Made by a program: the position numbers and the translations under genes. DNA of 64,000 nucleotides from an uncultured Pseudomonadota bacterium (GTDB taxonomy: Bacteria; Pseudomonadota; Gammaproteobacteria; Burkholderiales; SG8-39), in NCBI GenBank assembly GCA_903829815.1, contig CAIKRR010000007.1:62001-126000 (forward strand), given 5' to 3'. The notes beneath the pieces were generated by a model that worked only from the letters and a program-made list of their open reading frames with translations, did no database searches and was not told where the DNA came from. This document shows positions 43,374-52,070 of the stretch, piece by piece (within the stretch, counting starts at the first letter, position 1; each line of letters starts with the position of its first letter).

Positions 43374-44159
43374 TCAGGTGTTGTTGTTGATGAACTTGAG
43401 CATCTCGTCGGAGGCGTTGATGGCCTTCGAATTGATCTCGTAGTGACGCTGGGTCTCGATCATGTTCACCATTTCCTCGACCACATTGACGTTCGAGGCC
43501 TCGAGCGCACCTTGCATCAGCGTGCCAGCGCCGTTGGCGCCCGGCGCCAGGGTCTGAACGGCGCCACTGGCGGCGGTCGCCCGCGCAAGGTTCTGGCCCA
43601 TCGACTCAAGCCCTGCCGGATTGGGAAAGCGGGCAAGCTGAATGTTGCCGATGGGCGTCGAAGCGGTCTGCCCGACCAGCGTCGCTGAGATCACTCCATC
43701 GGTGCCTATCGTCACGTTCTTGGCCGTGGGGGGGATGGTGACAGGCGGCTGCACCGGGGACCCCTGGGCGGTCACGAGCTGCCCGGTTGCTGACAGCTGA
43801 AAGGTGCCGTCACGCGTGTAGGCCGTGGTGCCATCAGGCTGCAGCACCTGAAAGAAGCCATCGCCGTTGATGGCGACATCGAGTGCGTTCGTGGTGTTGA
43901 TCATGTTGCCCTGGGCATAGATTTTCCCGGTGGCAACAACCTGGGTGCCGGTGCCGAGCATCAGGCCGGTCGGCGACGCGTTGGCGACCGTGTTCTGGCC
44001 ACCCGGCGCACGAAAGTTCTGATACAGCAGATCCTGGAACATGGCCCGGTCGCGCTTGAAACCGGTCGTGTTCACGTTGGCAAGGTTGTTCGATATGACC
44101 GACATCCGCGTCTGCTGGGCGTCAAGTCCGGTTTTCGCTACCCACATCGATGAATACAT
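43374..44159 (-). CDS. flgG: Distal rod protein FlgG
   Basis: This 261-residue product carries the rod/hook N-terminal motif (AKTGLDAQQTRMSVISNNLANVNTTGFKRDRAMFQDLLYQN). The FlgG-specific middle (QGNMINTTNALDVAINGDGFFQVLQPDGTTAYTRDGTFQL) and the C-terminal LEASNVNVVEEMVNMIETQRHYEINSKAINASDEMLKFINN follow. Length is canonical. It lies 35 bases after flgF. Confidence 0.97.
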   Translation of the reverse strand: MYSSMWVAKTGLDAQQTRMSVISNNLANVNTTGFKRDRAMFQDLLYQNFRAPGGQNTVANASPTGLMLGTGTQVVATGKIYAQGNMINTTNALDVAINGDGFFQVLQPDGTTAYTRDGTFQLSATGQLVTAQGSPVQPPVTIPPTAKNVTIGTDGVISATLVGQTASTPIGNIQLARFPNPAGLESMGQNLARATAASGAVQTLAPGANGAGTLMQGALEASNVNVVEEMVNMIETQRHYEINSKAINASDEMLKFINNNT

Positions 44160-44194
44160 GAGGTCAGTCCTTTTTTATCTGCAGGTACGGTGGA

Positions 44195-44965
44195 TCAGGA
44201 AAGCTTCATCATCGAGGCGCCACTGGCATCGAGATCCTTGGCTTCCTTGATGAGCTTCACCCCGGCTTCGAACGAGCGGCTGAGGGCAATCATCTTCACG
44301 ATCGACTCGGAGATCGACACGTTGCTGTTTTCGATGGCCCCGACGCTCACCGAAGGTGCGTTCGGCCCGTTGGTGATGTCGGCTGGCGTACCGGGTTGCG
44401 CGCCCACCGGCGTGAAGAGGCCGTCGCCGCGGAGCATGATCGGCGTGGTACTGGCGTCGCGCAGGAGAAGTCGGCCTACCAGCACAGGCGGCACGTTCGG
44501 TCCGCCATTCGGGTTCGATGCAAACACGGAGCCGTCCCCGGTCAGCGTGACCTCGGCACCCGCTGGCACGGTGATCAGACCGCTCATGCCTTGCACCAGA
44601 TCGCCAGCGCCGGTCTGCAGTTGGCCGGCACTGTTCACCTGCAGGTCGCCACGGCGCGTAAACGCGAGGTCGCCGTTGGGCGCCGTGACGCCCAGTACCG
44701 TGCTCCCTTGCATCGCGATGTCGAGCTGCGAACCGGTGTAGCTGATCGGCCCCGGGGCGAGCGACAGGCTGGAGTCGTTCGAAGTGGTACTGACGAATCG
44801 GGTGTCGAACCCCGGGCCATCGATCTTGACAGCGGTGAGGGTGGCGCTGCTCAGAGCCTTCTTGAACCCGGGCGTCGAAATGTTGGCAATATCGTTCGCC
44901 AGCATCTGCTGCAATTGCGCTGTCTGGGCAATGCCACCGGCTGCTGTATTGGCGAGGGCGTCCAT
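44195..44965 (-). CDS. flgF: Proximal rod protein FlgF
   Basis: The product of 256 residues has a rod-type N-terminus (ALANTAAGGIAQTAQLQQMLANDIANISTPGFKKAL) and middle (QLDIAMQGSTVLGVTAPNGDLAFTRRGDLQVNSAGQLQTGAG). Its C-terminus, IENSNVSISESIVKMIALSRSFEAGVKLIKEAKDLDASGASMMKLS, is typical of FlgF. It lies between flgE and flgG as in the standard order. Confidence 0.94.
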   Translation of the reverse strand: MDALANTAAGGIAQTAQLQQMLANDIANISTPGFKKALSSATLTAVKIDGPGFDTRFVSTTSNDSSLSLAPGPISYTGSQLDIAMQGSTVLGVTAPNGDLAFTRRGDLQVNSAGQLQTGAGDLVQGMSGLITVPAGAEVTLTGDGSVFASNPNGGPNVPPVLVGRLLLRDASTTPIMLRGDGLFTPVGAQPGTPADITNGPNAPSVSVGAIENSNVSISESIVKMIALSRSFEAGVKLIKEAKDLDASGASMMKLS

Positions 44966-44996
44966 AGGGTTCTCGGTCGAGGTTCAGAGAGACTGA

Positions 44997-47900
44997 TCAG
45001 CGAATCTGGATGATCGTGGTGGTGAGCTGGTTATCGGTGTCGATCGCTTTTGCCGACGCCTGGAAGTTGCGCTGCTCGGTAATGAGGTCAACCAGTTCCG
45101 CGGTCAGATCGACGTTGGCGTTCTCCAGCGCGCCGGCCTGAACCGTGCCGAAGCCGGCTGATCCTGGCTGGCCGAACTTGGCGACGCCCGAACTCGACGT
45201 GGCGTAAAAGCTGCTGTTCCCGATCTGCTGCAGCCCGGTGGGGTTCGAGAAGTTGGCCAGCACGACCTTGCCCAGCGAGGTCTGGGTGCCGTTGGAGTAG
45301 CTTGCGTTCACCAGACCGTTGTCGGTGATGTTGACGCCGGTGAGATCACCCTCTGGCGCGCCATCCTGGCTTTCGGAGCCCACTGCGAAGACCGATGTGT
45401 ACTGGGTCGACTTGGCGTAATCGATATTGATCGTCAATGCGCCCTTGCCGTCTGCGAGGTAGACGGTGTTCAGTTGGGTGCCCTGGATCGGTGATACCAG
45501 TTGGCCCGCGGTGTTGAACGTGAGCTCGCCTTGCTTCAGGTAGATCGGCGACCAGGTGGGCAGCGTCGAGAAGCCCGAGGCGCTGCTCGTCTCGTCGCCC
45601 TTCGCGTCGATGTACTGCGGTACCTGCTGACCGTTCAGGTTGAGAACGGTCTGCGTCGGTTTGATCCATGAGCTGGTCTGGCCGCGGCCGGAGGTGACCG
45701 AGGCAAGGCCCCAGTCAGGCGACTGGGAGGTGACCTGGATGAAGGCGTTGTCGCCCGTATTGCCGGTGGTGAACTGCAGCGCATTCGTCACTGGGTCGTA
45801 GGCCACATCGACGCCGGAAACCGTCTCGCCATCCGCGCCGACCAGATTGTTGATGCCATCCTTCAACTGCTGCAGGAATCCGTTGAGGGTCTGGCTCTGG
45901 TTGGTCGGCAGAACGACCGTGCCCTTGACGTTGTTGACGCTCACCTCGAACGTGTTGTTCGAAGCGTCGATCGAGAAGTTGTTGGCAGCATTGATCGCAA
46001 GTGGCGAGCCTTTCATCGTGGCCGGCGTCGAGGCGAGGCCTCGCAGGGCGGAGCCTGAGATGGCTACGCTGGCCGGCGCGCTGAGCCCCAAGATGTCCTG
46101 GGCGAGGTTGCTCAGGTTGCTGATCGAGATCGAGGATTGGTCTCCGGTCGTGCCCGAGGCAAAGTTGAACTTCTGGTTGACGGTGTCGTAGGTGACCATG
46201 ATGCCGTAGCGTTGCTGATCGACCGGCGTCATCAGCAGGCCGTTGGGCACCACGCCGCCACCATTGAGCGTGGCATAGGTGCCGGTCTGGCTGATCGGCG
46301 TGAGTTGCGATCCGATACCGAGTGCGGTGTTCACGCCACCATTCCAGCCGGCAATCGAAAGAGGGTCGGTTGCGTCGGCAAACTTGAACCCCTGTGCGAC
46401 CGGGTCATAGGACGCAGTGATCTTCGGAGTTGAAGCAAACTGCGACGACGAACCGGCGACTGAAGCCTCGATGGCCTGATTGAGCGCCTTGACGACCTGC
46501 TCGGTGGTCATCGTCGAATTCACCGGGGGGTTGACCGTGCCTGCACCCAGATCGATCGGCAGATTCACCGGATTGCCACGTGCATCGGGAAGCTGGAGTT
46601 CGAAACGCTGGTTGGCGGTGGAACTGAAATCCCAGTAGTGGCCTCCACCAAAGATCGCATTGAGCTTGTTGGTCAGCGCACTCGCGATTGCGGTACCGGT
46701 GAGCGGAGTCGTCACCGACAGAAGCGAGCTCATGTCAACCGATTTGGCGGGGCTTGAGCCGTCGACCGAGATGTCAAACATCCTGCTCAGGGCTGACGGA
46801 TTGGCCAGGAGGTCCAGCGAGATCACCGGATCCTGCGCGGTCGCCGTTGCAACAGCCCCCGCGAGGCCGGCATTCTGCAGGCCATTGCTGGTGGTGCTGC
46901 CAATGGTGAAGTTCGAGTTGGACGAGAGCGTCAGCGTGCCATGGGTCGTGCCAGGGTTCAGACCGATCACGGCTGGTTGCGTGCCCCCGATGGTGATATC
47001 TGCGCCGGTACTGTTGGCGACGTGCAACTGGTGGGTATCAGTGCTGTAGGTTGCGGTAAGCCCGCTCAGCGCCGTGTTTGAAGTGGCGAGGCCATTGATG
47101 AGCGCCGCAACGTTCACGCCATACACATCGCCCGCGTGCGTGTCGTTAGGGGTGGGCTGCAGAAGGGGGCTGTTCGGCGGCAGTCCGGCGAAGATGTCGA
47201 CGCCGTTGATCGTCACCTGGCCCGCAACTGCGCTTGACAAGCCAAGCGAGAAGGCGGTACTGGTGCCCACAGAGCCCGCAGCGATGAAGGTCTGAACATT
47301 TGGCGATCCCGCGCCAGGGTTGGGTGCAGTGCCGGTGAAGAAACTTGCAGCGGTACCCCCAGCAGAGATGCCAATCGAGTTGACCCCGGCGGTGTTGTCG
47401 ATGCTGATCTTGTGTGTGCCCGGGTCGTAGCTTGCCTTGACGCCCGCATCCTTGGTGATTTCGGCTGCGACATTGGCACCGAAGGTGTCGGCGTCAGGCG
47501 CCGGCGCCACGGCGTTGATCGGTGTCCCGTTGATCGTGAGGTCGCCGCTGTGCAGTCCGTCAAGGCCACCGTACGAGAACAGCACCGAATTGGATCCGCT
47601 CGCCTGAACGCCCGTCTGCGCAGCCATTGCGTTGACGGCTGCCGCGAGTGTGCTGGCCTGACCATCGGTACCGCTCGTGGAGGGAATCGGGACGCCATTG
47701 AGGCTGAGGTCGCCGCTTGCAAGGGGGGCGCCTCCTACGGGGGTCGTCGATGCATAGTCGAAGGTACCGTAGCCAAACACGACACCGGCCTGAGGGGCGA
47801 GGTTGACCTTGCTGATCGTGCCACCACTGATGGTTGCCGGCTCGGAGGCCTGGGTGTTGTTCAGATCGTCCATCAGGAACATCTGCGTCGTTCCGTTGAC

Positions 47901-48695
47901 CAGTTGCGAGGCCACCTGCGACTCGGGTTGGAGCTGGCCATACTGGTTCACGTAGAGCTTTTCACCGGTGCTGCTGGTCGCCTGAGTGAGGGCGGCCGTC
48001 ACGGCCGAGTCGCCCACGTAGACATAGGTCTGCCAGCGGTTGTCCGGACTTGCCTGACTCGCGTTCTGCGTCTTCACGTAGTAGACGGTCGCGAGGTAGC
48101 TGTTGCCGCTCTGGTCATACACCGTGATGGCGGTCGACTTGTTGTAAGTTGTCGGGTCTGTGCGCTGGAACGGGGCCGTGATGATCGGCGAGTCGGCGGG
48201 CAGGTTCAGACCCAGGTTGATCGTGGTGGTCTGCTTGGCGTCGCCCGAGGTCCTCGGTGGGATCACCAGGTTGCTCAGCTTGCTCAGATCGGCGTTTCCG
48301 CTACTGTCGACCGACGCTGCCTGGAGGCCGGCACCAGCCGAATTCACGACCGTGTTCTGGTCGTTCAGCGAGAACGTGCCATCACGGGTGTAGATGCTTT
48401 GCAGGCCGTCGGCTGACTTCATCTGGAAGAAGCCATCGCCCGAGATCGCCATGTTGAGCGTGTTGGACGAGGTGACGATGTTGCCTTGGCTGAACTGCTG
48501 CTGAACCTGCTTCAACGCGACGCCCTGACCGATGACGCTCGAGGCCTTCTGCAGGGGAGACGAGGCAAAGATGTCGCCAAAGTTCGCTACCGATTTCTTG
48601 AATCCGGTGGTGTTGACGTTTGCGATGTTGTTGCTGGTGATCTCGAGTTGCGAACTCGCTGCGTTCAGGCCGGTCAGGGCGGTATAGAAGGACAT
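44997..48695 (-). CDS. flgE: Flagellar hook protein FlgE, very large
   Basis: The product has 1232 residues against a usual 400-430. The hook D0/D1 ends are intact: MSFYTALTGLNAASSQLEITSNNIANVNTTGFKKS and LENANVDLTAELVDLITEQRNFQASAKAIDTDNQLTTTIIQI. So is the DGFFQMKSADG region near residue 90. About 800 residues are inserted in the surface domains. Three stretches (about 326-375, 384-435, 491-560) look like flagellin-hook IN modules: short strand with NG, Ala-rich helix, then strand with TATYS/KASYD. It is preceded by flgD and followed by flgF. Confidence 0.95.
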   Translation of the reverse strand: MSFYTALTGLNAASSQLEITSNNIANVNTTGFKKSVANFGDIFASSPLQKASSVIGQGVALKQVQQQFSQGNIVTSSNTLNMAISGDGFFQMKSADGLQSIYTRDGTFSLNDQNTVVNSAGAGLQAASVDSSGNADLSKLSNLVIPPRTSGDAKQTTTINLGLNLPADSPIITAPFQRTDPTTYNKSTAITVYDQSGNSYLATVYYVKTQNASQASPDNRWQTYVYVGDSAVTAALTQATSSTGEKLYVNQYGQLQPESQVASQLVNGTTQMFLMDDLNNTQASEPATISGGTISKVNLAPQAGVVFGYGTFDYASTTPVGGAPLASGDLSLNGVPIPSTSGTDGQASTLAAAVNAMAAQTGVQASGSNSVLFSYGGLDGLHSGDLTINGTPINAVAPAPDADTFGANVAAEITKDAGVKASYDPGTHKISIDNTAGVNSIGISAGGTAASFFTGTAPNPGAGSPNVQTFIAAGSVGTSTAFSLGLSSAVAGQVTINGVDIFAGLPPNSPLLQPTPNDTHAGDVYGVNVAALINGLATSNTALSGLTATYSTDTHQLHVANSTGADITIGGTQPAVIGLNPGTTHGTLTLSSNSNFTIGSTTSNGLQNAGLAGAVATATAQDPVISLDLLANPSALSRMFDISVDGSSPAKSVDMSSLLSVTTPLTGTAIASALTNKLNAIFGGGHYWDFSSTANQRFELQLPDARGNPVNLPIDLGAGTVNPPVNSTMTTEQVVKALNQAIEASVAGSSSQFASTPKITASYDPVAQGFKFADATDPLSIAGWNGGVNTALGIGSQLTPISQTGTYATLNGGGVVPNGLLMTPVDQQRYGIMVTYDTVNQKFNFASGTTGDQSSISISNLSNLAQDILGLSAPASVAISGSALRGLASTPATMKGSPLAINAANNFSIDASNNTFEVSVNNVKGTVVLPTNQSQTLNGFLQQLKDGINNLVGADGETVSGVDVAYDPVTNALQFTTGNTGDNAFIQVTSQSPDWGLASVTSGRGQTSSWIKPTQTVLNLNGQQVPQYIDAKGDETSSASGFSTLPTWSPIYLKQGELTFNTAGQLVSPIQGTQLNTVYLADGKGALTINIDYAKSTQYTSVFAVGSESQDGAPEGDLTGVNITDNGLVNASYSNGTQTSLGKVVLANFSNPTGLQQIGNSSFYATSSSGVAKFGQPGSAGFGTVQAGALENANVDLTAELVDLITEQRNFQASAKAIDTDNQLTTTIIQIR

Positions 48696-48730
48696 GGCGG
48701 TCTCTCGTGGTCAGTTGCGTTGTCGTGGGT

Positions 48731-49474
48731 CTAGTTGTTGACGCTGGTCACCGAGCTCATCGGGACCGTGGTTCCACCCTTGAGCGTCAGCGTCAAGGCC
48801 TTGCTGCTGGGGTCGATGCTCACGGCAGCCACCTGCGCTGCCAGCGTCACCGCCGGCGAGGTCGAGATGCCACCGGCGAGAGCAGCCACCTTCATCTGGT
48901 AGTTGCCATCAGGCGCTTGTCCGCCGCTGTCGGTGCTGCCATCCCATGCGTAGGAAAGGTCGCCAGGTGGTTGCGAACCCAGTGTTTCCGAGTGCACGAG
49001 ATTGTTCAGTGCGTCGTAAATGTTGACCTGCACGCTGCTGGCCCCATTGGGCAGACTGATCGCTGCTGGAACCGGTTGGCTGCCGCTCAGGACGGCCGGG
49101 ATGCCAGGGGCCGAAATGCTCTGTCCGATGAGGGAGGAGGCGGTCATGAGCCCGTTGCTCTGCATCGCCGACACGAGTCCGCTGAGCGATGAGGACATGT
49201 TTGTCGTGGCTTCCAGTTGCGAGAACTGGGCGAGCTGGGCGACAAATTCGGTGTTGTCGGTCGGCTTGGTGGGATCCTGATTCTTCAGTTGGGTCGTGAA
49301 CAGAAGCAGAAAGTCGCTCTGGTTCATGCTCGTGCTGCTGCCCGTGACGGGTGCCGCGGGGCTTGGGCTGCCGCCGGACTTGAGTGATGCGAGCACTGCG
49401 CTGCTGGTGCCCGTGCTGGCCGCGGCAGCCAGGCTCGGGTCGGGGCTGAGGCTGCTGGTGGAGGAGATGCTCAT
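48731..49474 (-). CDS. flgD: Hook-cap scaffolding protein FlgD
   Basis: The 247-residue protein has a conserved N-terminal part (MNQSDFLLLFTTQLKNQDPTKPTDNTEFVAQLAQFSQLEATTNMSSSLSGL) and a C-terminal FlgD Ig/TUDOR-like region (NIYDALNNLVHSETLGSQPPGDLSYAWDGSTDSGGQAPDGNYQ). It caps the growing hook. The ATG at 49474 is chosen because the longer open frame upstream is antisense-like and overlaps flgC. It lies 23 bases after flgC. Confidence 0.95.
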   Translation of the reverse strand: MSISSTSSLSPDPSLAAAASTGTSSAVLASLKSGGSPSPAAPVTGSSTSMNQSDFLLLFTTQLKNQDPTKPTDNTEFVAQLAQFSQLEATTNMSSSLSGLVSAMQSNGLMTASSLIGQSISAPGIPAVLSGSQPVPAAISLPNGASSVQVNIYDALNNLVHSETLGSQPPGDLSYAWDGSTDSGGQAPDGNYQMKVAALAGGISTSPAVTLAAQVAAVSIDPSSKALTLTLKGGTTVPMSSVTSVNN

Positions 49475-49497
49475 GGATGGGGTCGCCTTGATTTGGG

Positions 49498-49923
49498 TCA
49501 GGATTTGATGAGGTCGATGGTTCTGGCGGCAAGCTCTCGGGCCGTATTCATCACCTCGACGTTGTTCTGGTAGGAGCGCGACGCCGACATCATTTCGACC
49601 ATCTCGGTGATCTCGTTGACGTTGCTGCCGTACACGTAGCCGTCCTTGTCTGCCTGCGGGTTGGACGGCTGGTAGAGCCTGCTCACCGAGGCTGCATCGT
49701 TCTGGATCTGCTGGACCTTGATGCCACCGACGGCCTGGTTGCCCGCATCGGTCATGGTCTGATCCATGAGGGTCTTGAAGACCGGGCGCTTGGCGCGAAA
49801 GGCTTCGGCTTCCGTGGGCGCGGTTGCCTGGGCATTGGCCAGATTGGAGGCGGTCAGATTCATGCGCACGATCTGTGCGTTGAGCCCTGAGCCTGCAATG
49901 CCGAAGATATTGTTGATCGACAT
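49498..49923 (-). CDS. flgC: Proximal rod protein FlgC
   Basis: The 141-residue product carries the rod motif IFGIAGSGLNAQIVRMNLTASNLANAQA and the FlgC C-terminus YVYGSNVNEITEMVEMMSASRSYQNNVEVMNTARELAARTIDLIK. Length and position after flgB are canonical. Confidence 0.97.
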   Translation of the reverse strand: MSINNIFGIAGSGLNAQIVRMNLTASNLANAQATAPTEAEAFRAKRPVFKTLMDQTMTDAGNQAVGGIKVQQIQNDAASVSRLYQPSNPQADKDGYVYGSNVNEITEMVEMMSASRSYQNNVEVMNTARELAARTIDLIKS

Positions 49924-49928
49924 GACCC

Positions 49929-50315
49929 TTACTCTCCCTTGAGCGCGCGCTTGACTTCGGTGACATCCGTCTGGATGAGATTGAGTACCGTGCTGTAATC
50001 GGCGGCCGCACGACCATAAGCGGCCTGTTCGACACTCATCTCGACCGTGTTGCCGTCCGAACTCGAGTTGAGCGGAACGCGGTAGCGCAGGGCGTCCACC
50101 GTGAGTTGATCGACACTGGTCGGAAAGTGCCGCTGGTCGGTGGTCTGCAGCGGGCCGTTCCGGGCTTCGGCCAGGAGGGTCTTGAAATCGATGTCGCGAG
50201 CCTTGTAGCGCGGGGTGTCCGCATTCACGATGTTCTGTGCAATGAGTTCCACCTGCTGCGCGCGGCCGCGCAGGGCTTGTTCATGAACTTCAAAAAGACC
50301 GGACATGATCTGCAT
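49929..50315 (-). CDS. flgB: Proximal rod protein FlgB
   Basis: A product of 128 residues with the rod motif ALRGRAQQVELIAQNIVNADTPRYKARDIDFKTLL and the C-terminal VEMSVEQAAYGRAAADYSTVLNLIQTDVTEVKRALKG. The ATG at 50315 (MQIMSG) is preferred because GAGGG lies 5 bases before it; 50330 and 50306 are alternatives. It is the first gene of the flgBCDEFGHIJKL operon. Confidence 0.95.
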   Translation of the reverse strand: MQIMSGLFEVHEQALRGRAQQVELIAQNIVNADTPRYKARDIDFKTLLAEARNGPLQTTDQRHFPTSVDQLTVDALRYRVPLNSSSDGNTVEMSVEQAAYGRAAADYSTVLNLIQTDVTEVKRALKGE

Positions 50316-50405
50316 CGCATCCCTCATCATTCAAGTTTGTCGGACAACATCCGATATCAATTAGCGTAGAACTGGTGTCGTTTTTCTGGCACCTGACGAC
50401 TCTTG

Positions 50406-50421
50406 AGCAAAGGCTGTGCCA
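50406..50421 (-). promoter_or_regulatory. Sigma-54 promoter for the flgB operon
   Basis: TGGCAC-N5-TTGCT on the minus strand is an exact match to the -24/-12 consensus, about 91 bases before the flgB start. Confidence 0.85.
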
Positions 50422-50475
50422 TGTGCTTGTGGAGCACTTTCCTGACTCGGTGACACGCTGTTTCAGCGCCTTTGC

Positions 50476-50531
50476 GGCAAGGCTTTGCCATGAGCGCACG
50501 TTCCTTGCCTGCAGGCGGCAAGGGCTTGCCG
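50476..50531. repeat. Cluster of GGCAAG inverted repeats upstream of flgB
   Basis: Three inverted repeats are packed in 56 bases: GGCAA/TTGCC (50476-50489), CCTTGCC/GGCAAGG (50503-50523) and CGGCAAG/CTTGCCG (50516-50531). The last two share an arm, so alternative hairpins can form. They lie 55-110 bases upstream of the flgB sigma-54 promoter, the usual place for activator sites, and also just after the stop of the transglycosylase gene. Confidence 0.6.
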
Positions 50532-50576
50532 TCTGTGTACTGGCTCACAAGGTGCTCGGGCCATTGGGCGCGCTGT

Positions 50577-51848
50577 TCAGCGTTTGCCATACGATGTGGC
50601 GAGGTTCGATGCGACTGGGCTCACGCCAGGGTTCGTGCCGATATCGGCGAGTTTTGCGCGAGCATGCTCGACCAGGCCATTGAGGAGCGAACGGCGGGTA
50701 ATCGAGTTGGCCGGATCACCGTCTGCATAGAGGGTCAGTGCCTGGCGCCCGGGTATCCCGAGCGGCGCATCGGCGTCAGGCTCGTTGCGGGCTGCCGGGT
50801 ACAGAATGGACAGGTACAGTTGGTCCAGCGACACCGGCCGCGCGCCAGCGGGTTGCTGCTGATTGAGTTGCGAGAAGTAGCGCCCGACCAGATCCAGCTG
50901 TTGCAGCGCGCTCAGTTGCGTGATGTCCTGGGCATCCTTGCCATAGCCCACGGCCGCTGCGCCGCGGTTGGGGCCGTCACAGAACTGGATGAGTCCGTGA
51001 CAGCGGCCATTGGTCGCCCTCGGGTTCATGCCATCGCTTTCCATCAGCGTAACCATGGCGAGGTGATCGGGATTGAACTGGTACTGACCGGCCAGTTGGA
51101 GCACCTTGGCCCGGACCGCATCCTTCTCGGCGGGTTGCACGTAACCCAGTTTCACCGCGCGCTCCAGCGTGCGTTCAAGAACCGGATTTGCCGGCCGTGC
51201 GACGGCAGGACTGCGGGTCGGGGCATTCGGATTGACTCGGCCTGAGGTTGCGGCTGCTGAGTTCGCGGGTGCTGTGCGCGGGGGCGTACGCAAGCTTGCG
51301 AGGGTTCTTGTCGGAGCCGCTGGCGGCGCGGGGAGCGGCTTTGAATCGTTTCTTGTCGGCAGGCTTGCTGCAGGCTCGGAGGTGGTGTCCGATGCCAGTT
51401 CCGCATGGGGCGTTTCGGCAGCGGCGGTCGGCTGTGCCGCCGGGTCCTGCCGGGGCAGTGAGGCGGCCTGCAAGCCGGCAGCGCGAGCGGCCATGATGCT
51501 GGCGGTGCTGATCGTCTGACCCGGCATGATGAGGTTGGGGTTGGCGATGCCGTTGTCTCGGGCGAGTGTCAGCGCGGCCTGAACCGCGGCGGCACGTCGC
51601 GTGTCACCGCCTGTCTGGGCCAGCGTGCGCGCAGCGATGCCGACGAGCGTGTCACCACGCTTGATGGTGACAAACGATGCGTCTGGCGAAGCACCGCCCG
51701 TGTCGTTCGCCTCGCGGCTTGATGCTCGGTTCATTGATGCGAGAACGATGCCAAACGATCGCTCGCCGGGCGCCGTGGAGGCATTCGCGGGGGGCGTCGG
51801 TGACGGTGTCGAGATCTGCGAGCCTGCGGCTGGTGTCAGCGCGTTCAT
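50577..51848 (-). CDS. LysM-like/lytic transglycosylase-like protein, probable flagellar wall hydrolase
   Basis: The 423-residue product has a low-complexity N-terminus and a LysM-like region (VTIKRGDTLVGIAART...GIANPNLIMPGQTI, about 60-120). A long Pro/Ala linker follows, and then an SLT-like domain (about 250-370: FNPDHLAMVTLMESDGMNPRATNGRCHGLIQFCDGPNRGAAAVGYG). The E in TLMESDGMNP is the likely catalytic acid. No signal peptide is seen, as for FlgJ, so it may be exported through the flagellar apparatus. A sigma-54 promoter at 51907-51922 sets the start at 51848 and rules out the longer frame. It lies directly upstream of flgB. Confidence 0.82.
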   Translation of the reverse strand: MNALTPAAGSQISTPSPTPPANASTAPGERSFGIVLASMNRASSREANDTGGASPDASFVTIKRGDTLVGIAARTLAQTGGDTRRAAAVQAALTLARDNGIANPNLIMPGQTISTASIMAARAAGLQAASLPRQDPAAQPTAAAETPHAELASDTTSEPAASLPTRNDSKPLPAPPAAPTRTLASLRTPPRTAPANSAAATSGRVNPNAPTRSPAVARPANPVLERTLERAVKLGYVQPAEKDAVRAKVLQLAGQYQFNPDHLAMVTLMESDGMNPRATNGRCHGLIQFCDGPNRGAAAVGYGKDAQDITQLSALQQLDLVGRYFSQLNQQQPAGARPVSLDQLYLSILYPAARNEPDADAPLGIPGRQALTLYADGDPANSITRRSLLNGLVEHARAKLADIGTNPGVSPVASNLATSYGKR

Positions 51849-51906
51849 TCGATCAGGGGGGAGTGGTAGTTTGAACGTGTCAATAAATCGACGATGACGC
51901 ACCTGA

Positions 51907-51922
51907 GGCAAATGCCGTGCCA
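51907..51922 (-). promoter_or_regulatory. Sigma-54 promoter for the transglycosylase gene
   Basis: TGGCAC-N5-TTGCC on the minus strand matches the -24/-12 consensus exactly in the conserved bases, 58 bases before the start at 51848. Confidence 0.8.
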
Positions 51923-51991
51923 GAGCGCTTGAAGCGCGGTCTGGCATCGTGTTGACGGAGCTTGCTGGCCAGTGCGTGGCTCGACCTCACG

Positions 51992-52007
51992 TGGAACGGC
52001 CTTTGCT
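51992..52007 (+). promoter_or_regulatory. Sigma-54 promoter for flgA
   Basis: TGGAAC-N5-TTGCT matches the consensus except one base (C to A at -23). It lies 63 bases before flgA and back-to-back with the promoter at 51907-51922, so one activator-bound region may serve both. Confidence 0.7.
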
Positions 52008-52070
52008 GAAAGACTGGATGCGCCACGAATGAGCGCTCGCGCCAACCGATTGATACTTTTCTGACACCCG

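Noticed and set aside
49475-50035. Upstream in-frame extension of FlgD
   Set aside because: It runs through flgC in another frame with no FlgD-like sequence; the accepted start at 49474 gives a normal-length FlgD.
50474-50490. Additional -24/-12-like element TGGCAA...TTGCC on the minus strand upstream of flgB
   Set aside because: Spacing is one base too short for sigma-54; it is better read as one of the inverted repeats.
50357-50590. 77-codon minus-strand frame between the transglycosylase gene and flgB
   Set aside because: The flgB sigma-54 promoter and the GGCAAG inverted repeats lie inside it, it has no ribosome-binding site and no recognisable sequence pattern.
51849-51947. 33-codon upstream extension of the transglycosylase protein
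   Set aside because: The exact sigma-54 promoter at 51907-51922 lies within it.
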